A stretch of 64,000 nt of DNA, from positions 62,001 to 126,000 of the forward strand of contig NZ_FWZT01000002.1 in assembly GCF_900177345.1 (NCBI RefSeq), given 5' to 3'. Shown here piece after piece: positions 1 to 10,400 of the stretch. The stretch is from Pseudobacteriovorax antillogorgiicola. Its GTDB lineage: Bacteria > Bdellovibrionota_B > Oligoflexia > Oligoflexales > Oligoflexaceae. The position numbers were made by a program, and so were the translations under genes. A model generated the notes under the pieces. The model ran no database searches. It was given only the letters and a program-made list of their open reading frames with translations, and was not told the origin of the DNA. Numbering within the stretch: position 1 is the stretch's first letter; every line of letters begins with the position of its first letter.

Positions 1-946
1 CAGGCTCCACTCGGGCAATCAACGCACCTTTTTGACCTTTAGGTAGTTCCAAAGCTTGCGCTAGGTCATCATCGATTTCCTGGGATAGTTGTACACCCAA
101 GTAACCCCTTGCTACCTTACCATCGGTAATTAGCTGTGTCGCGATCTTCGCCACAAGGTTTGAAGGAACAGCAAAGCCGATTCCAGCCGAAGCACCAGAC
201 CGAGAGTAGATCGCAGTATTCATGCCTACGACCTGACCGTTCATATCGATCAACGGCCCACCACTATTGCCTGGATTGATGGCTGCATCGGTTTGAATAA
301 AGTTTCCGAGGCTTGTGATGTTCAGATTTCCTCGACCAGTCGCCGAGACAACTCCGAAGGAAATACTGGTTTCAAGCCCAAAAGGAGCCCCTAGAGCTAG
401 GACAAGCGAACCAACTTTTAGGTCTTCGGAGTTACCTAATGTTAGTTGGGTTAGCCCTTTCCGATCGAAGTCTTCGTCTTTGATTTGAACAACAGCGACA
501 TCTGTATTCTTGTCTGAGCCTAATACTTTGCCAGTATAGGTTTCGCCATTTGAAAGTTTAAGAGAGATTTCATCGGCACCCTCAATCACGTGATTATTGG
601 TGATGATGTAGCCCTTATCAAGATCGACCATAAAGCCTGATCCAAGCCCCGATTGTTGCTTTCGATTTCGCTGCTGCGGGTAAGGCATGCGGGGTCCAAA
701 AAAGAAGTCAAAGGGGTCAATGGCTCCGTATGGCCTTTGATTGACGATTTTTGATACTGAAATAAAAACGACGGCCTTTGCGGCTCGATCTGACAGTTCG
801 CTGACGCCATTTGAAATTCGTTGCAGATATTCCAAATCACGAGATCCTGAAATATCCTTTGCCCTTGGCAGTTCGTATGAATAGGCCGGTAGGGAAACAA
901 AGACCCAGGTAAGCATAAGGGACAAAAAGCGTTTTGTTGTAATCAT
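1..946 (-). CDS. HtrA/DegP-family periplasmic serine protease (3' end cut by window edge)
   Basis: Open from an ATG at 946 to the window edge, about 315 residues visible. AAGGA lies about 10 bases before the start. An N-terminal signal peptide (hydrophobic residues 7-22) predicts export to the periplasm. The chymotrypsin-fold triad is complete: His119 in ITNNHV, Asp149 in NTDVAVV and Ser228 in GNSGGPL. The sequence after GYLGVQL looks like the start of the first PDZ domain; the rest lies outside the window. The family degrades or refolds damaged envelope proteins. Whether one or two PDZ domains follow (DegS versus DegP/DegQ type) cannot be seen. No other gene shares its transcription unit inside the window. 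Confidence 0.93.
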   Translation of the reverse strand, partial: MITTKRFLSLMLTWVFVSLPAYSYELPRAKDISGSRDLEYLQRISNGVSELSDRAAKAVVFISVSKIVNQRPYGAIDPFDFFFGPRMPYPQQRNRKQQSGLGSGFMVDLDKGYIITNNHVIEGADEISLKLSNGETYTGKVLGSDKNTDVAVVQIKDEDFDRKGLTQLTLGNSEDLKVGSLVLALGAPFGLETSISFGVVSATGRGNLNITSLGNFIQTDAAINPGNSGGPLIDMNGQVVGMNTAIYSRSGASAGIGFAVPSNLVAKIATQLITDGKVARGYLGVQLSQEIDDDLAQALELPKGQKGALIARVEP

Positions 947-1070
947 CGATTCCGGTCCTTCTCAACAGATGTTAATCACGGTCCTGATGTTGGCATAGGT
1001 ATTATGAAATTAATTTAAGACCTTTGCCATCAGGCGACAGGTAAAAAAGCTAGGTTATTATAGGATGATA

Positions 1071-1769
1071 TCAGAAGTTGAAGGAAAAGTTCAGGCCTAG
1101 ATAGGTGGCTAAGTAGGTCTCAGTGTACGTGGAGTCGGTGCTCACAGTGTACTGCTGTTGGCGATAGCCGAAGGTGAAATCGACCAAAGAGCGCGTGACA
1201 TCAATGGAAGCACCCAGGTCAAAGTCGGTACGGGAGCCAATATTGGCTTCGGTTGCGAGTTTATTTACGGTGCTAGACATGGTCACAGAACTAAGATCGA
1301 GAAAGATAGCGCCGGTATTTCCAAGGGGAACCATCATTCCAAGGTTTCCCCCGATACCAGATGATTTTAGGTCGAGCAACTCTGTGCCTTCCTGATTGAC
1401 CTTGTAATCCATCATCGAAAAGATGGGGCCAAGATAGAAGTAAGACCACCGATAGCGAATCAAAGTGTCTTGCCAAGTGACGGCATTGGAGCTGCTGTTA
1501 AGAGCAAAGCTCGTACTTGCAGAATCGATCTTCAGGAAGAAGCCAAGAGTGCCGTCCTCGCCTGCATAACCACCGATTCCGTAACTGAAGCCAGTGCCAG
1601 TGTCATTGCTGGCGACAAGCTCACTTTTGTAGGTGCTGAGGCTAAATGATGTCAGAATTGCTAGGGTGGGTGTGATATGCTTAAAATCTCTAGCCCGCCC
1701 CGAGGCAGTGCTAGCGACTAGAATAATGGCAAGAATACCGACAAATTTAGCTTTTTTTATGTACTTCAT
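1071..1769 (-). CDS. predicted outer-membrane beta-barrel protein
   Basis: 232 residues. A typical signal peptide (basic KYIKKAK, hydrophobic 9-22, small residues near 23-25) precedes alternating polar/aromatic stretches such as FSYGIGGYAG, RYRWSYFYLGPIF and DFTFGYRQQQY. The protein ends ...LGLNFSFNF, the C-terminal aromatic residue recognised by the BAM machinery. The length suits an 8-10 strand barrel. No specific family is recognised, so substrate and role are unknown. It is divergent from ribD, whose frame begins 46-136 bases away. It could be an OmpA/OmpW-like porin or a structural barrel. Confidence 0.7.
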   Translation of the reverse strand: MKYIKKAKFVGILAIILVASTASGRARDFKHITPTLAILTSFSLSTYKSELVASNDTGTGFSYGIGGYAGEDGTLGFFLKIDSASTSFALNSSSNAVTWQDTLIRYRWSYFYLGPIFSMMDYKVNQEGTELLDLKSSGIGGNLGMMVPLGNTGAIFLDLSSVTMSSTVNKLATEANIGSRTDFDLGASIDVTRSLVDFTFGYRQQQYTVSTDSTYTETYLATYLGLNFSFNF

Positions 1770-1904
1770 ATAAAGTCAGTTGGTGGTCGTTGATACGCTG
1801 TTATCGGCAGCAAGGTGACGAACTTTACTGATAATTTTTGGGTTTTCATCATGGTTTTAGATCACTACGGATACGGTCTTGGGGGATGGGTCCCCGGCAC
1901 TGCG

Positions 1905-3113
1905 ATGGATTATCAGTCAGGGTTTACCGCTGGCTCTGACTTATACTGGATGGCAATGGCGCTAGCAGAGGGAATGAAGGCTGTTGGTAAGGCGCCTCCC
2001 AACCCGATCGTGGGCTGCGTGTTTGTGAAGGATCAAAAGCTGCTTGCGAAAGGAGCTACGGAGGAGTTTGGTGGTCGTCATGGGGAGCGTGTGGCGGCAT
2101 CTCGGCTTAAAGAAGGCGAAGCCCGTGGCGGCACCGTATATGTTACATTAGAGCCTTGCTGTCACACAGGCAAGCAACCCCCCTGTGCCCAGCTTTTGGT
2201 GGAACTAGGCATCAAGCGCTGTGTGATGGCTATGGTCGATCCGTTTCATAAGGTTAACGGTCGCGGCATTCGCTATCTTGAAAAGCATGGTGTGAAAGTC
2301 GAGGTTGGGGTTATGGCAAAGGAGGCTATGGCTTGGCACCTACCGTTTCTATTCAGTAGCCACTATCGACGCCCCTTGTTGGTAGGTAAATGGGCGCAAA
2401 CGTTCGATGGCCACCTTGCTGATGACCAAGGCGGCTCGCAGTGGATCAGTGGTCAGGAATCACGCGCGTACACCCATTTTTTAAGGCAGAAGTATGACGC
2501 GATCATGGTCGGAAGTGGAACTGTAATTGCGGATATTCCCAGTTTAAACGTCAGAGACTGCCGAGGTCCTATCAATCGCTCCCCTGTAAAAATCATCATC
2601 GACCCTAAGGGTCGGATCTTATCGATTGATTCCGAAATTCAGAGACACCTGATTCGGAAAACATTTGCTGGAGAGCCAACCATCTACTGTGGCCCGGAAC
2701 ACAAGAGTTCCTGGTTGAGTCATGTGGATATGGTTCATAGTATCGAACTGAAGGGGCCTATTGATGCTGATTTAGTCGCACGCCTTAACGATTGCTATCA
2801 ATCTTTAAAGGATCGGCCTCTGCAAAGCATCTTTGTGGAGGGTGGGCCAAGTCTCTTAAATCGCTTAATCGGTCAAGGCCTAATCGATGTATTCCACACC
2901 TTTCAGAGACCAAGTATATTAGGGGGGCATGAAAATCGTCTTGGTACTGCAGGAAAGGAACCTCAGCGTAGACTTATGGCAGAAAAACAAGATCTTTATC
3001 TCTTAGCATCGATTGTTCTTGGGCAAGACATCGTGGTGGAAAGTCTTAGCCAAGCTTTAGCCAATGACATATGGAAGCCAGGCCTAGAATCCCTGCACCA
3101 ATCCCATCGGTGA
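1905..3113 (+). CDS. ribD: bifunctional riboflavin biosynthesis deaminase/reductase RibD
   Basis: Converts the GTP-derived diaminopyrimidine by deamination and then NADPH-dependent ribityl reduction in riboflavin synthesis. The N-terminal deaminase part has APPNPIVGC, the zinc motif HGE (HAE in most homologues) and PCCHTGKQPPC. The C-terminal reductase part begins at GKWAQTFDGHLA and includes GSQWISG and VEGGPSLLNRL. The frame is open from a GTG at 1815. The ATG at 1905 is chosen because it leaves about 15 residues before the conserved YWMAMALAEG, as in relatives; no start has a convincing ribosome binding site. The 3' end overlaps the convergent SDR gene by 30 bases. No other rib gene is nearby. 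Confidence 0.92.
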   Translation: MDYQSGFTAGSDLYWMAMALAEGMKAVGKAPPNPIVGCVFVKDQKLLAKGATEEFGGRHGERVAASRLKEGEARGGTVYVTLEPCCHTGKQPPCAQLLVELGIKRCVMAMVDPFHKVNGRGIRYLEKHGVKVEVGVMAKEAMAWHLPFLFSSHYRRPLLVGKWAQTFDGHLADDQGGSQWISGQESRAYTHFLRQKYDAIMVGSGTVIADIPSLNVRDCRGPINRSPVKIIIDPKGRILSIDSEIQRHLIRKTFAGEPTIYCGPEHKSSWLSHVDMVHSIELKGPIDADLVARLNDCYQSLKDRPLQSIFVEGGPSLLNRLIGQGLIDVFHTFQRPSILGGHENRLGTAGKEPQRRLMAEKQDLYLLASIVLGQDIVVESLSQALANDIWKPGLESLHQSHR

Positions 3114-3926
3114 GTGGGAAACTAAGCTCAGAGATCTTTGCCAGACAAGCCTTTTGAGGGCCTGCTCATTCGGGTAGCTGAAAGCTTGGTGGTCGGGATC
3201 TTGATGGAAGAACATCCTGCCTGAAACGCCAGACAGTAAAGGCGATGAAGCGATCCAAAGGGGTAACTCAACATTCAAGCTCTGGCTGAACGGGCGAGGC
3301 GATAGCCAGTTCCAAAGCTTCGTTTTGAAGTCGCTATTATAGTCTGCTATTGGGCCAGGATAGACCGAATTAATGGTTACCGATCCTGCTGATAGTTGCT
3401 CTGACAGAGCTTGCATGGCCAGATAACTCCAAAGCTGGCTATTTCGATAACACTGCCTAGCACTCAATCCGTGACCGGTGGGCGCGTTTTCAATATCCAC
3501 CATGCCTCGGTTAAGCTCTTTGCTATGAAGGTGAACAATTCTAGCTTGAGGGACTTCTTGCAAGAGGTGTAGCAAACCTAGGTTCAATCGCAAAGGTGCA
3601 AGGTGGTAGTTCACAAAAATACACTCGTTGCTTTCCTCTAGTAAGGATTCCTTGCAAGGTAAAACGTTAGAGTGGATCAGTAAGTCGAGTTTTTCTAGCT
3701 TAAGATCTACTAATTCGACGATCGTGTTCGCCTGATCGATATTCTTTAAGCTACCATCGATCTGATAAATATGAGGGTTTTTGGTCTGGGCACGGATGCC
3801 GCGGACAAGGGTGTCGCGACGAGCGTTTGATACGACGTAAACAGAGTAGCCTCGATAGGCAAGCTCCTTAGCACAGATAATACCATAGTCGTGACTAACA
3901 TCGGTGACCAGAGCGATCCGGATCAT
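3084..3926 (-). CDS. SDR-like Rossmann protein with altered active site
   Basis: 280 residues. The N-terminus IALVTDVSHDYGIICAKELA aligns with the dinucleotide-binding start of short-chain dehydrogenases, but the usual TGxxxGIG glycines are mostly lost. The active-site segment reads CYRNSQLWSYLAM. It matches the retinol-dehydrogenase-like YxxSKLAN pattern with Gln where the catalytic Lys should be. TINSVYPGPI matches the NPG region after the active site. It is last in the minus-strand run starting at kdsB, 20 bases after the CPXCG gene, with GGAGG before its ATG. The altered motifs suggest a non-catalytic or changed activity. Fold confidence is good; function is unknown. Confidence 0.68.
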   Translation of the reverse strand: MIRIALVTDVSHDYGIICAKELAYRGYSVYVVSNARRDTLVRGIRAQTKNPHIYQIDGSLKNIDQANTIVELVDLKLEKLDLLIHSNVLPCKESLLEESNECIFVNYHLAPLRLNLGLLHLLQEVPQARIVHLHSKELNRGMVDIENAPTGHGLSARQCYRNSQLWSYLAMQALSEQLSAGSVTINSVYPGPIADYNSDFKTKLWNWLSPRPFSQSLNVELPLWIASSPLLSGVSGRMFFHQDPDHQAFSYPNEQALKRLVWQRSLSLVSHSPMGLVQGF

Positions 3927-3946
3927 GGAGCCTCCCCATCAGTTGC

Positions 3947-4123
3947 TCATCTTTGGGCATCGACGGAAAAAGAGCCGTCTTCCTGCACCGAAAAGTATAA
4001 ATTAATCGGTCGGCAGCAAATCTGACAATCTTCAATGTAAGTGCTAGATCCCTGAGATAAGTCAAAAAACGAATCGTTGATTTCCCCGCAAAATGGGCAT
4101 TGAAACTGAAAAACTTCCTCCAT
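3947..4123 (-). CDS. CPXCG-motif cysteine-rich small protein
   Basis: 58 residues, ATG at 4123 preceded by GAGGTGG. It contains QCPFCGE near residues 8-14 and YIEDCQICCRPI near 29-40. These are the two signatures of the widespread CPXCG-motif family (Pfam Cys_rich_CPXG), in which paired cysteines probably bind a metal. The family has no established function. The gene sits 9 bases after the SLC12-type transporter stop and 20 bases before the SDR start, so it is probably co-transcribed with both. Identification rests on the motif pattern, which is distinctive. Confidence 0.88.
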   Translation of the reverse strand: MEEVFQFQCPFCGEINDSFFDLSQGSSTYIEDCQICCRPINLYFSVQEDGSFSVDAQR

Positions 4124-4132
4124 CGTCCACCT

Positions 4133-6316
4133 CTATACAAATATTCCAGCAAAATCAATATCTTGAGCTGCAACCGTGATGGCCGTGGCAGGTAGGTCTT
4201 GGGTGAGAACCAAGATGCTTTGGTAATAATTACAGTAATCTTCGTAAGACTCTTTCTCGTCAGGTGGACGCATTCCAATGAAGACGAGGTCAGCATCTTG
4301 AGAGGTTTTGGTAATAGTGCTGGACAAGCTCTCTTTCCAATCCTCCTGAACAATAATCCGAAGTTTGACATCCAGACGGCCGTTTGCAAGCATGTTTTTC
4401 AAGCTTTTCTCGGCTGCAGTTTTTTCGGCCTCAGATTTTACGATGGTATTGAGATAAAGCTCCGCACCCTTCCAGTCAGGGCTAAGTTGTAACATATAGG
4501 CCAGTGCCAGCATCAAGCCAGCATTTTGTCGCTCACGTCCCCACCACACATGAATCATTCGATGGCGTTCCCTGATGGGGTTTATCCCTTCTCGAAACAT
4601 GACGACGTTCTTCTGGTTGAAGTAGCTAAATTGGATGAATTCTGCGTATTTCCTGAAGTTCTCTTCCTTCTCTGTTTCCCCTAGTAAGATCGTGTTGGGA
4701 GCGAGGGCGCCCATGCCGTAGGTTTGAACGAGAGCGTGTAGCCCGTCATTGACATCATCAGCTAGGGAAACTTCGACCAAGGCCGAGACCCGGCGCTTTT
4801 TTAAATAGTCTTGGATCGATTCTGAAAAGCTGAGCCGTCGTTTGATGTTTGACTCGTTTTTCTGTAGGACGCTGGCAACGGTCAGGAATCCTTTGCCACT
4901 AGTGATATGGTGGGCGAATTCAATCAGATACCAGCGGTTTGTCGGAGCACCACTCAACACAAGAAAGTTAGGTCGCCATGATTTGGCGTTGGGCTTGGTT
5001 TTACCAAGCTTATAAATGGAATATCGTGCTAAGAGCATAAGGATCCCACGTCGCATATCCTCCCAGCGGGCCACCATGTTCCGGGTTTGCATGTAGTAAT
5101 AGACCAGAAAAACTGAAGCTGCTGCGAGGAATGTAGCACCTGGGTTGATCATAAACATGGTTGCACTGCACAGAAAAGCGCCGAGCATAGACAAAGCCCA
5201 ATGGGGCTTGAATTTAGGTCGCCATGAGGGGCTAGCTATAAGTCCTTCGATTCCTGCTGAAAAGTTTAAAAGTCCATAGGACGTGAGGTAGAACATGGAT
5301 AGCACAGGGGCAATGGCGTTGAGGTCGCCTAGGAGGATGCCCAGTAGTGCAATGATGAATGATACTAACGTTGCAGTACGAGGGTTTTCATCAACACCAT
5401 AAGTCTTAGATAGCTGCTTGAAGACGACGGAGTCCTTAGCCAAGGCTTGTAGGGTTCTCGGAGCGCCGAGCAAGCCACCTAAGGCAGACGATAGGGTCGC
5501 CCCCCAGATGCCAATAAAAAATAGCTGAGAAACCTTCGAGATCTTAGCCATCACCATCAAGTCGCTTTTAAGTACGCTTTCTGGAACAACGTAATACAGG
5601 CAAATCGGGATCGTCATATAGATCACATAGCCGGTGAGTACGGCCATGATTGTGCCTAGGGGAAGGGAATGGCTTGGGTCCTTCAGGTCACCAGACATGG
5701 CTACACCGGAAAGGATGCCGGTCACAGCTGGAAAAAATACAGCAAACACCGTCCAGAACGATTCCTGAGAAATAAGCTGAGTGACCTGCTCTTCCAGAGG
5801 AGGGGGATTCATGGTTCCCCAAAAAAATGAGGCCAGCGATAACAGTATTGCTGCAAGGACGAAAAACTGTACTTTTAAAGCTAAGTCAGCGGAGGTGTAG
5901 GCTAACGCTGTGAGGGCGATCAAGCAAGCAACTGCGACCATGGGTACAGAAAGATCGGGAAAAATAGATATAACAGACTCAGCAAATCCCACCACATAAA
6001 AGGAAATCCCTAAGGCTTGGGCTAGAAATAAGGGGATGCCAACGGCAGCTCCGATCTCAACCCCCAAAGACCGGGATATCATGTAGTACGCACCACCACC
6101 TTCCACCTTCATATTAGTGGCTGTTGCTGAGATGGACAGGGCTGTAACGAAGGTGATAAGAGAGGAGATGGTGACAATGATCAAACTTTGCAGGAGGCCT
6201 GCATGCCCCACCACCCAGCCCATCCGCAGGTACATGATGACGCCAAGAATGGTGAGCAAGCTCGGCGTGTAAACTCCTTTGAAGGTTCCAAACTTCTTGG
6301 CAACTGACTGTGGCAC
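4133..6316 (-). CDS. SLC12-type cation-chloride cotransporter / APC permease
   Basis: 727 residues, GTG start with GAGGT just upstream. The opening KFGTFKGVYTPSLLTILGV and MYLRMGWVVG are the hallmark of the Na-K-Cl cotransporter (SLC12) branch of the amino acid-polyamine-organocation superfamily. About 12 hydrophobic segments cover residues 15-420. A long soluble C-terminal domain follows (LVLSGAPTNRWYLIEFAHHI onward), as in eukaryotic and bacterial SLC12 proteins. It would act in the inner membrane. The transported ion or solute cannot be read from the sequence. It lies 17 bases after aroC and 9 bases before the CPXCG gene. Confidence 0.85.
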   Translation of the reverse strand: MPQSVAKKFGTFKGVYTPSLLTILGVIMYLRMGWVVGHAGLLQSLIIVTISSLITFVTALSISATATNMKVEGGGAYYMISRSLGVEIGAAVGIPLFLAQALGISFYVVGFAESVISIFPDLSVPMVAVACLIALTALAYTSADLALKVQFFVLAAILLSLASFFWGTMNPPPLEEQVTQLISQESFWTVFAVFFPAVTGILSGVAMSGDLKDPSHSLPLGTIMAVLTGYVIYMTIPICLYYVVPESVLKSDLMVMAKISKVSQLFFIGIWGATLSSALGGLLGAPRTLQALAKDSVVFKQLSKTYGVDENPRTATLVSFIIALLGILLGDLNAIAPVLSMFYLTSYGLLNFSAGIEGLIASPSWRPKFKPHWALSMLGAFLCSATMFMINPGATFLAAASVFLVYYYMQTRNMVARWEDMRRGILMLLARYSIYKLGKTKPNAKSWRPNFLVLSGAPTNRWYLIEFAHHITSGKGFLTVASVLQKNESNIKRRLSFSESIQDYLKKRRVSALVEVSLADDVNDGLHALVQTYGMGALAPNTILLGETEKEENFRKYAEFIQFSYFNQKNVVMFREGINPIRERHRMIHVWWGRERQNAGLMLALAYMLQLSPDWKGAELYLNTIVKSEAEKTAAEKSLKNMLANGRLDVKLRIIVQEDWKESLSSTITKTSQDADLVFIGMRPPDEKESYEDYCNYYQSILVLTQDLPATAITVAAQDIDFAGIFV

Positions 6317-6333
6317 AAAGACCTCGAAGGTGG

Positions 6334-7443
6334 TTAAACTTTATGGGGACCCCGTCCATGGGTGAATGCTAGCTGGCGAAGATAGTGATCCATGATCACA
6401 AGAGTCGCCATCGCTTCGATCATAGGAACAGCACGAGGGAGAACACAAGGATCATGACGGCCCGCCTTGGGTTTCATGACGACCTCTTGACCTTCACGAT
6501 CCACGGACGCTTGGTCCTTGAAAATTGTGGCGACCGGCTTGAATGCAACGCGAAGATAGATGAACTCACCGTTGCTAATACCGCCTTGGATGCCTCCTGA
6601 GCGGTTGCTGCGAGTGCGAATTTTACCACCTTGATTTTCAAATTCATCGTTGTGCTCGGAGCCAAATAGTTGGGTCGCTGAAAAACCGCTGCCCACTTCA
6701 AAGCCTTTGCTCGCTGGCAAGCTCATCATGGCTTTGGCCAAGTCAGCCTCTAGTTTATCGAACACCGGAGCGCCGAGTCCAGGAAGGCAGTTCTTGATGC
6801 CACAGAAAATGGTGCCACCAACACTATCCCCCTTTTTCTTGGCTGCCACAATGCAAGCTTCCATAGCGCGTTGGCTTGATTCATCGGGACAGCGCAAGGG
6901 AGTTTGATCCACCTGCTCACGGCTAATGGATTCTGGGCTTTGGATGTCGGCCTTGATGTCTTTTACGGACTCAACAAAGGCCACTGTTTGATATCCCGGA
7001 ATTAAAGTTTCTAGCACTTGCTCAGCGACGGCTGCAGCGGCGACTCTGCCAATGGTCTCTCGGGCGCTGGCACGGCCTCCGCCACTGGGGGCCTTGACTC
7101 CAAACTTGGCGTCCGTGGTGTAGTCGGCGTGGGAAGGGCGATAGACCTGAGCAAGGTCCGAGTAGTGATCTTGCTTGGCATCTTTATTACGAACAATGAG
7201 GGTGATCGGAGTTCCGAGCGAAATGTTGTTCACCAAACCAGATAGACATTCCACTTGGTCCTGCTCGGCCCGTGGTGTGGAGAGGTGAGATTGCCCAGGG
7301 CGGCGGCGATTGAGAAAGTGTTGTACACGCTCAATTGAAATCTGGTGCCCTGCCGGACAACCATCGATCACGACGCCTACTGCGCCGCCGTGCGATTCGC
7401 CAAAGGTTGTGATGCGATAGAGCAAGCCGAAAGTATTATCCAT
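6334..7443 (-). CDS. aroC: chorismate synthase
   Basis: 369 residues, the usual length. It makes chorismate from EPSP using reduced FMN, the last shared step of aromatic amino acid synthesis. Diagnostic stretches are [11 protein letters not shown] at the N-terminus, [49 protein letters not shown] and [17 protein letters not shown] near the C-terminus. It is embedded in the minus-strand run, 21 bases after the protease-barrel gene and 17 before the transporter. No other shikimate gene is present in the window. Confidence 0.97.
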   Translation of the reverse strand: MDNTFGLLYRITTFGESHGGAVGVVIDGCPAGHQISIERVQHFLNRRRPGQSHLSTPRAEQDQVECLSGLVNNISLGTPITLIVRNKDAKQDHYSDLAQVYRPSHADYTTDAKFGVKAPSGGGRASARETIGRVAAAAVAEQVLETLIPGYQTVAFVESVKDIKADIQSPESISREQVDQTPLRCPDESSQRAMEACIVAAKKKGDSVGGTIFCGIKNCLPGLGAPVFDKLEADLAKAMMSLPASKGFEVGSGFSATQLFGSEHNDEFENQGGKIRTRSNRSGGIQGGISNGEFIYLRVAFKPVATIFKDQASVDREGQEVVMKPKAGRHDPCVLPRAVPMIEAMATLVIMDHYLRQLAFTHGRGPHKV

Positions 7444-7464
7444 GATCTTCGTTCCAAATTCTTT

Positions 7465-10400
7465 TTACGGGTTGATGAGGGCATCGAAGCCAAACAAGAA
7501 GTACATCTCCCAATCTTGCTCAAACACTTGGCCTGCACCAACGCCGACATTGACAGTCACGCCTTTTATATCAGACTGCAGGTCGAGATTATAGCCATGA
7601 GCCTTGATAAAGTCGTCGACTGTTGGCGATTCCTGTTGGTCCCAGGCATTTCCGTAGTTGAAAAAGGCGGTAAAGTCGAGTCTTTCTAGATAGAAAATAT
7701 GAATAAGAGTCTCTAAATGGCGTATTAACGGGAACGACCACGCCCATTTAAACCGGGCTTGGGTGTCACCGTAGGTGGCCGAGGTGAGAAAGCCTGGGCC
7801 AAGCAAACCAACATTGATCTCGTTAAATCCACCTCCCGTGCCAGGGACGAAAGTTCGTAAAGGCCGATACACTTCACGGAGGTAGGGGCGGCGTTTCCCT
7901 CGGGTGCGACCATAGGTGATACCATAGTTTTGGTTGGTCGACATTCCAAATAGGGAAATAGGAACATTGAAACTAGTGCCGACGGTAAGCTTGTCATACT
8001 TGAAGTTATCGTTGATTTCTTCTGGAGCGACCCGGCTAGCCACCGAATAGCTAAGTCGATTGCTGCCCAAAGCCCAGGCTTGGCCGAAGGTTAGGAAGAT
8101 CTCGTTCACATAACCGTGGGCCAATAAATCCCATATTGCGGAATCGCCGATATAGGGCAGTCGATCTTTGGCAGTGATGCCCCACTGAAGGCTGAGCCCG
8201 AGATCGTAGAGGTAGCGGCTGGCGGTGAGTTCGACGCCCCTTTCATCAAAGTAAAATAGTTCGCTAACGGTTTCATCATTTTCAGCTGTATAACTTACGC
8301 TGCCGTTCCATGCTTGCCTACGGAATACGCTCGCTGTGAGAGTTGTTTTGAAGCGAGTTGTTGTCAAATCAAGTTGTAGGTTCGGGTAATTGCTATATAG
8401 GCCATAGAGAGCTGTAAAGGTGAGTGTTTCATTTTGCATGTGGTCCATGAGGGGCACAGACACCATTCCGAACTGATAGCCCTTGGCATCGGCTCCAATC
8501 CATGGGAAGGCAAAGACAGGTCGTCCGCGCCAAGAAGCCTCTTGTATCTGGAACTCACGGCTAGGGTATTGGTGGAGAGCGTCGGTTTTATTCAGCCGCG
8601 CCACCATCGGTCCATAGAATTTAGTTGGAAACGTATGCCATGGGTGATTGGCCTTCAGTGCCTGATCAAAACTAGCCTTAGGGTAGTGCATGGCAAACAA
8701 TAGCGGTGAACGCGGCTCATCCACTATCTGGCAGCTGCGAGATTTGAATCGGCTTAAGTCTGTGCCATAGATCCATCTTTGGGTGCGATCAACAGTGACC
8801 AGATAAAGTCGTGAAGGGGTCCCCAATGCGTGAATCATGTGACTCGGGTTGGTGTATTCCTGAAGGCAGCGGCCACCTGGAGTGATCTCTCTCAAAAACT
8901 GAGTTGTTCGATCACTCAGGAGTAAGAGAGTTTTTTTACCGTAAAATGCCGCCGATATAGGTTTGCCTCGGAGCTGGTGGGATATGGCCTTGGCCTGATG
9001 AGTTTCAGGGTCATATTTGAGAATTCGATAGCGATCTCCGTAGATGGTTTCCGTGGTTTCACTAAGCCAGATCTCGCTGACTCTCTGCTTAGGAGGAGTT
9101 GCTTGGCTGAACTTTTCCCCCATAAACGAAACTGTCGTTGGATAGCGTACTGTGAAAGAACAGCGGATATCGTCCGACTGAATTTTGGCTTTGCCAAACA
9201 AAACTCTCTGTGGAATGTGACAAAGCCTGGTGGCTTCGCGATTCGCTTCCAACCAAAGGACATTATTCTGGCTAAGGAAAAGGCGCCGGATGTAGCCTTG
9301 CCGTTTAAAGCGAGGTCGAACCGATTCCCCACGACCAACACTTATAGTATTGATAGACTCTCGTTCACTATCGGTCTCACGGTGGACAAAGACATCGATG
9401 GGTCCGTAGGTGATCCTGGTCGTTAAAGCTTCGTCAGGCATTAAACGGTGTTTGACGCGATCAAACCGGACACTGTTTTCCTTGGATTTTAACTCAACTT
9501 CGTAGATGCGATCGTCATCGTCAAAGTATATGACATTGTAAAGTGAGTCTCCTCTTGCTTGTAAGGCTGATGAGGATGAAACAAGATACTGACTCCCGGC
9601 TTTCGTGGGACCTTTCTTACGACGCTCTTGCTCATCGCGTATTCCTTCCCGAAGGCTTTTGCCAAGGTTTGCCTTGCGCCAGTGAGCAGTAGCAGCCCGT
9701 TTGTATTCCTCATACAGTTGCTCACCAGTTTTTCCGGTAAAATCTACCAAAGCACCATCGAAAGGCATAAAATCGTTAAAGGGAACGAAGGTCCAGGGCC
9801 ACCACCAGGGCATGGTGTAATCGAAAAAGTCCCCTAAGACCTGAGGTAGTTTATCGCCGTTGTAGGTCCTTAAAATATAGCTGACAAGACCGCCAGAGAT
9901 TGCGTATCCCGTATAGCTGAAGTCGCCGTTGTAAAGGCTGTGCAGCTTTGCATAGCTGGGCCACCTCCCCGACAGGGCTGCGGTTCGCTCGACGGAAAAT
10001 ATCTGATCCGAGCCAATGGAGTTCGATGTTGCTTCTGCAAGACCTTCAAGCCACCAGGCGGGTAGCCAGGGCAAGTGGAGAATGTTGCCGACGGGCCCAA
10101 AGATATTATCGAAGTGCCGATACATCATATTGTGAGTGAATTCGTGCCAGGCTAAGTCCCGACCACCGCGACCCATGGTCTGTAGTTCTAGGGCATCAGT
10201 AACGAAATTGGCAAACGAAGCATTGGAAGTGGTTGCGGACATGATCACAGGCAAGATATTTTCTCGGCGAATGGCGAACCAACGCTCCATCACGGGGCGA
10301 ACCGTTTCCAAGGAGTTCATCACAGCCTGTCCCTCTTGAGGTGTTCTTCGATCGAAGTATAGGGCAAAATTGGGGCTGATTAGCTCGTCATACTCAAGCT

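Noticed and set aside
3895..4389. 164-codon minus-strand frame
   Set aside because: It runs through the CPXCG gene and the end of the SLC12-type gene in another frame; codon pattern and motifs favour those genes.
8916..9426. Frames of 141 and 149 codons on opposite strands
   Set aside because: Both lie within the 1011-residue protease-barrel gene and lack start signals or motifs; they are shadows.
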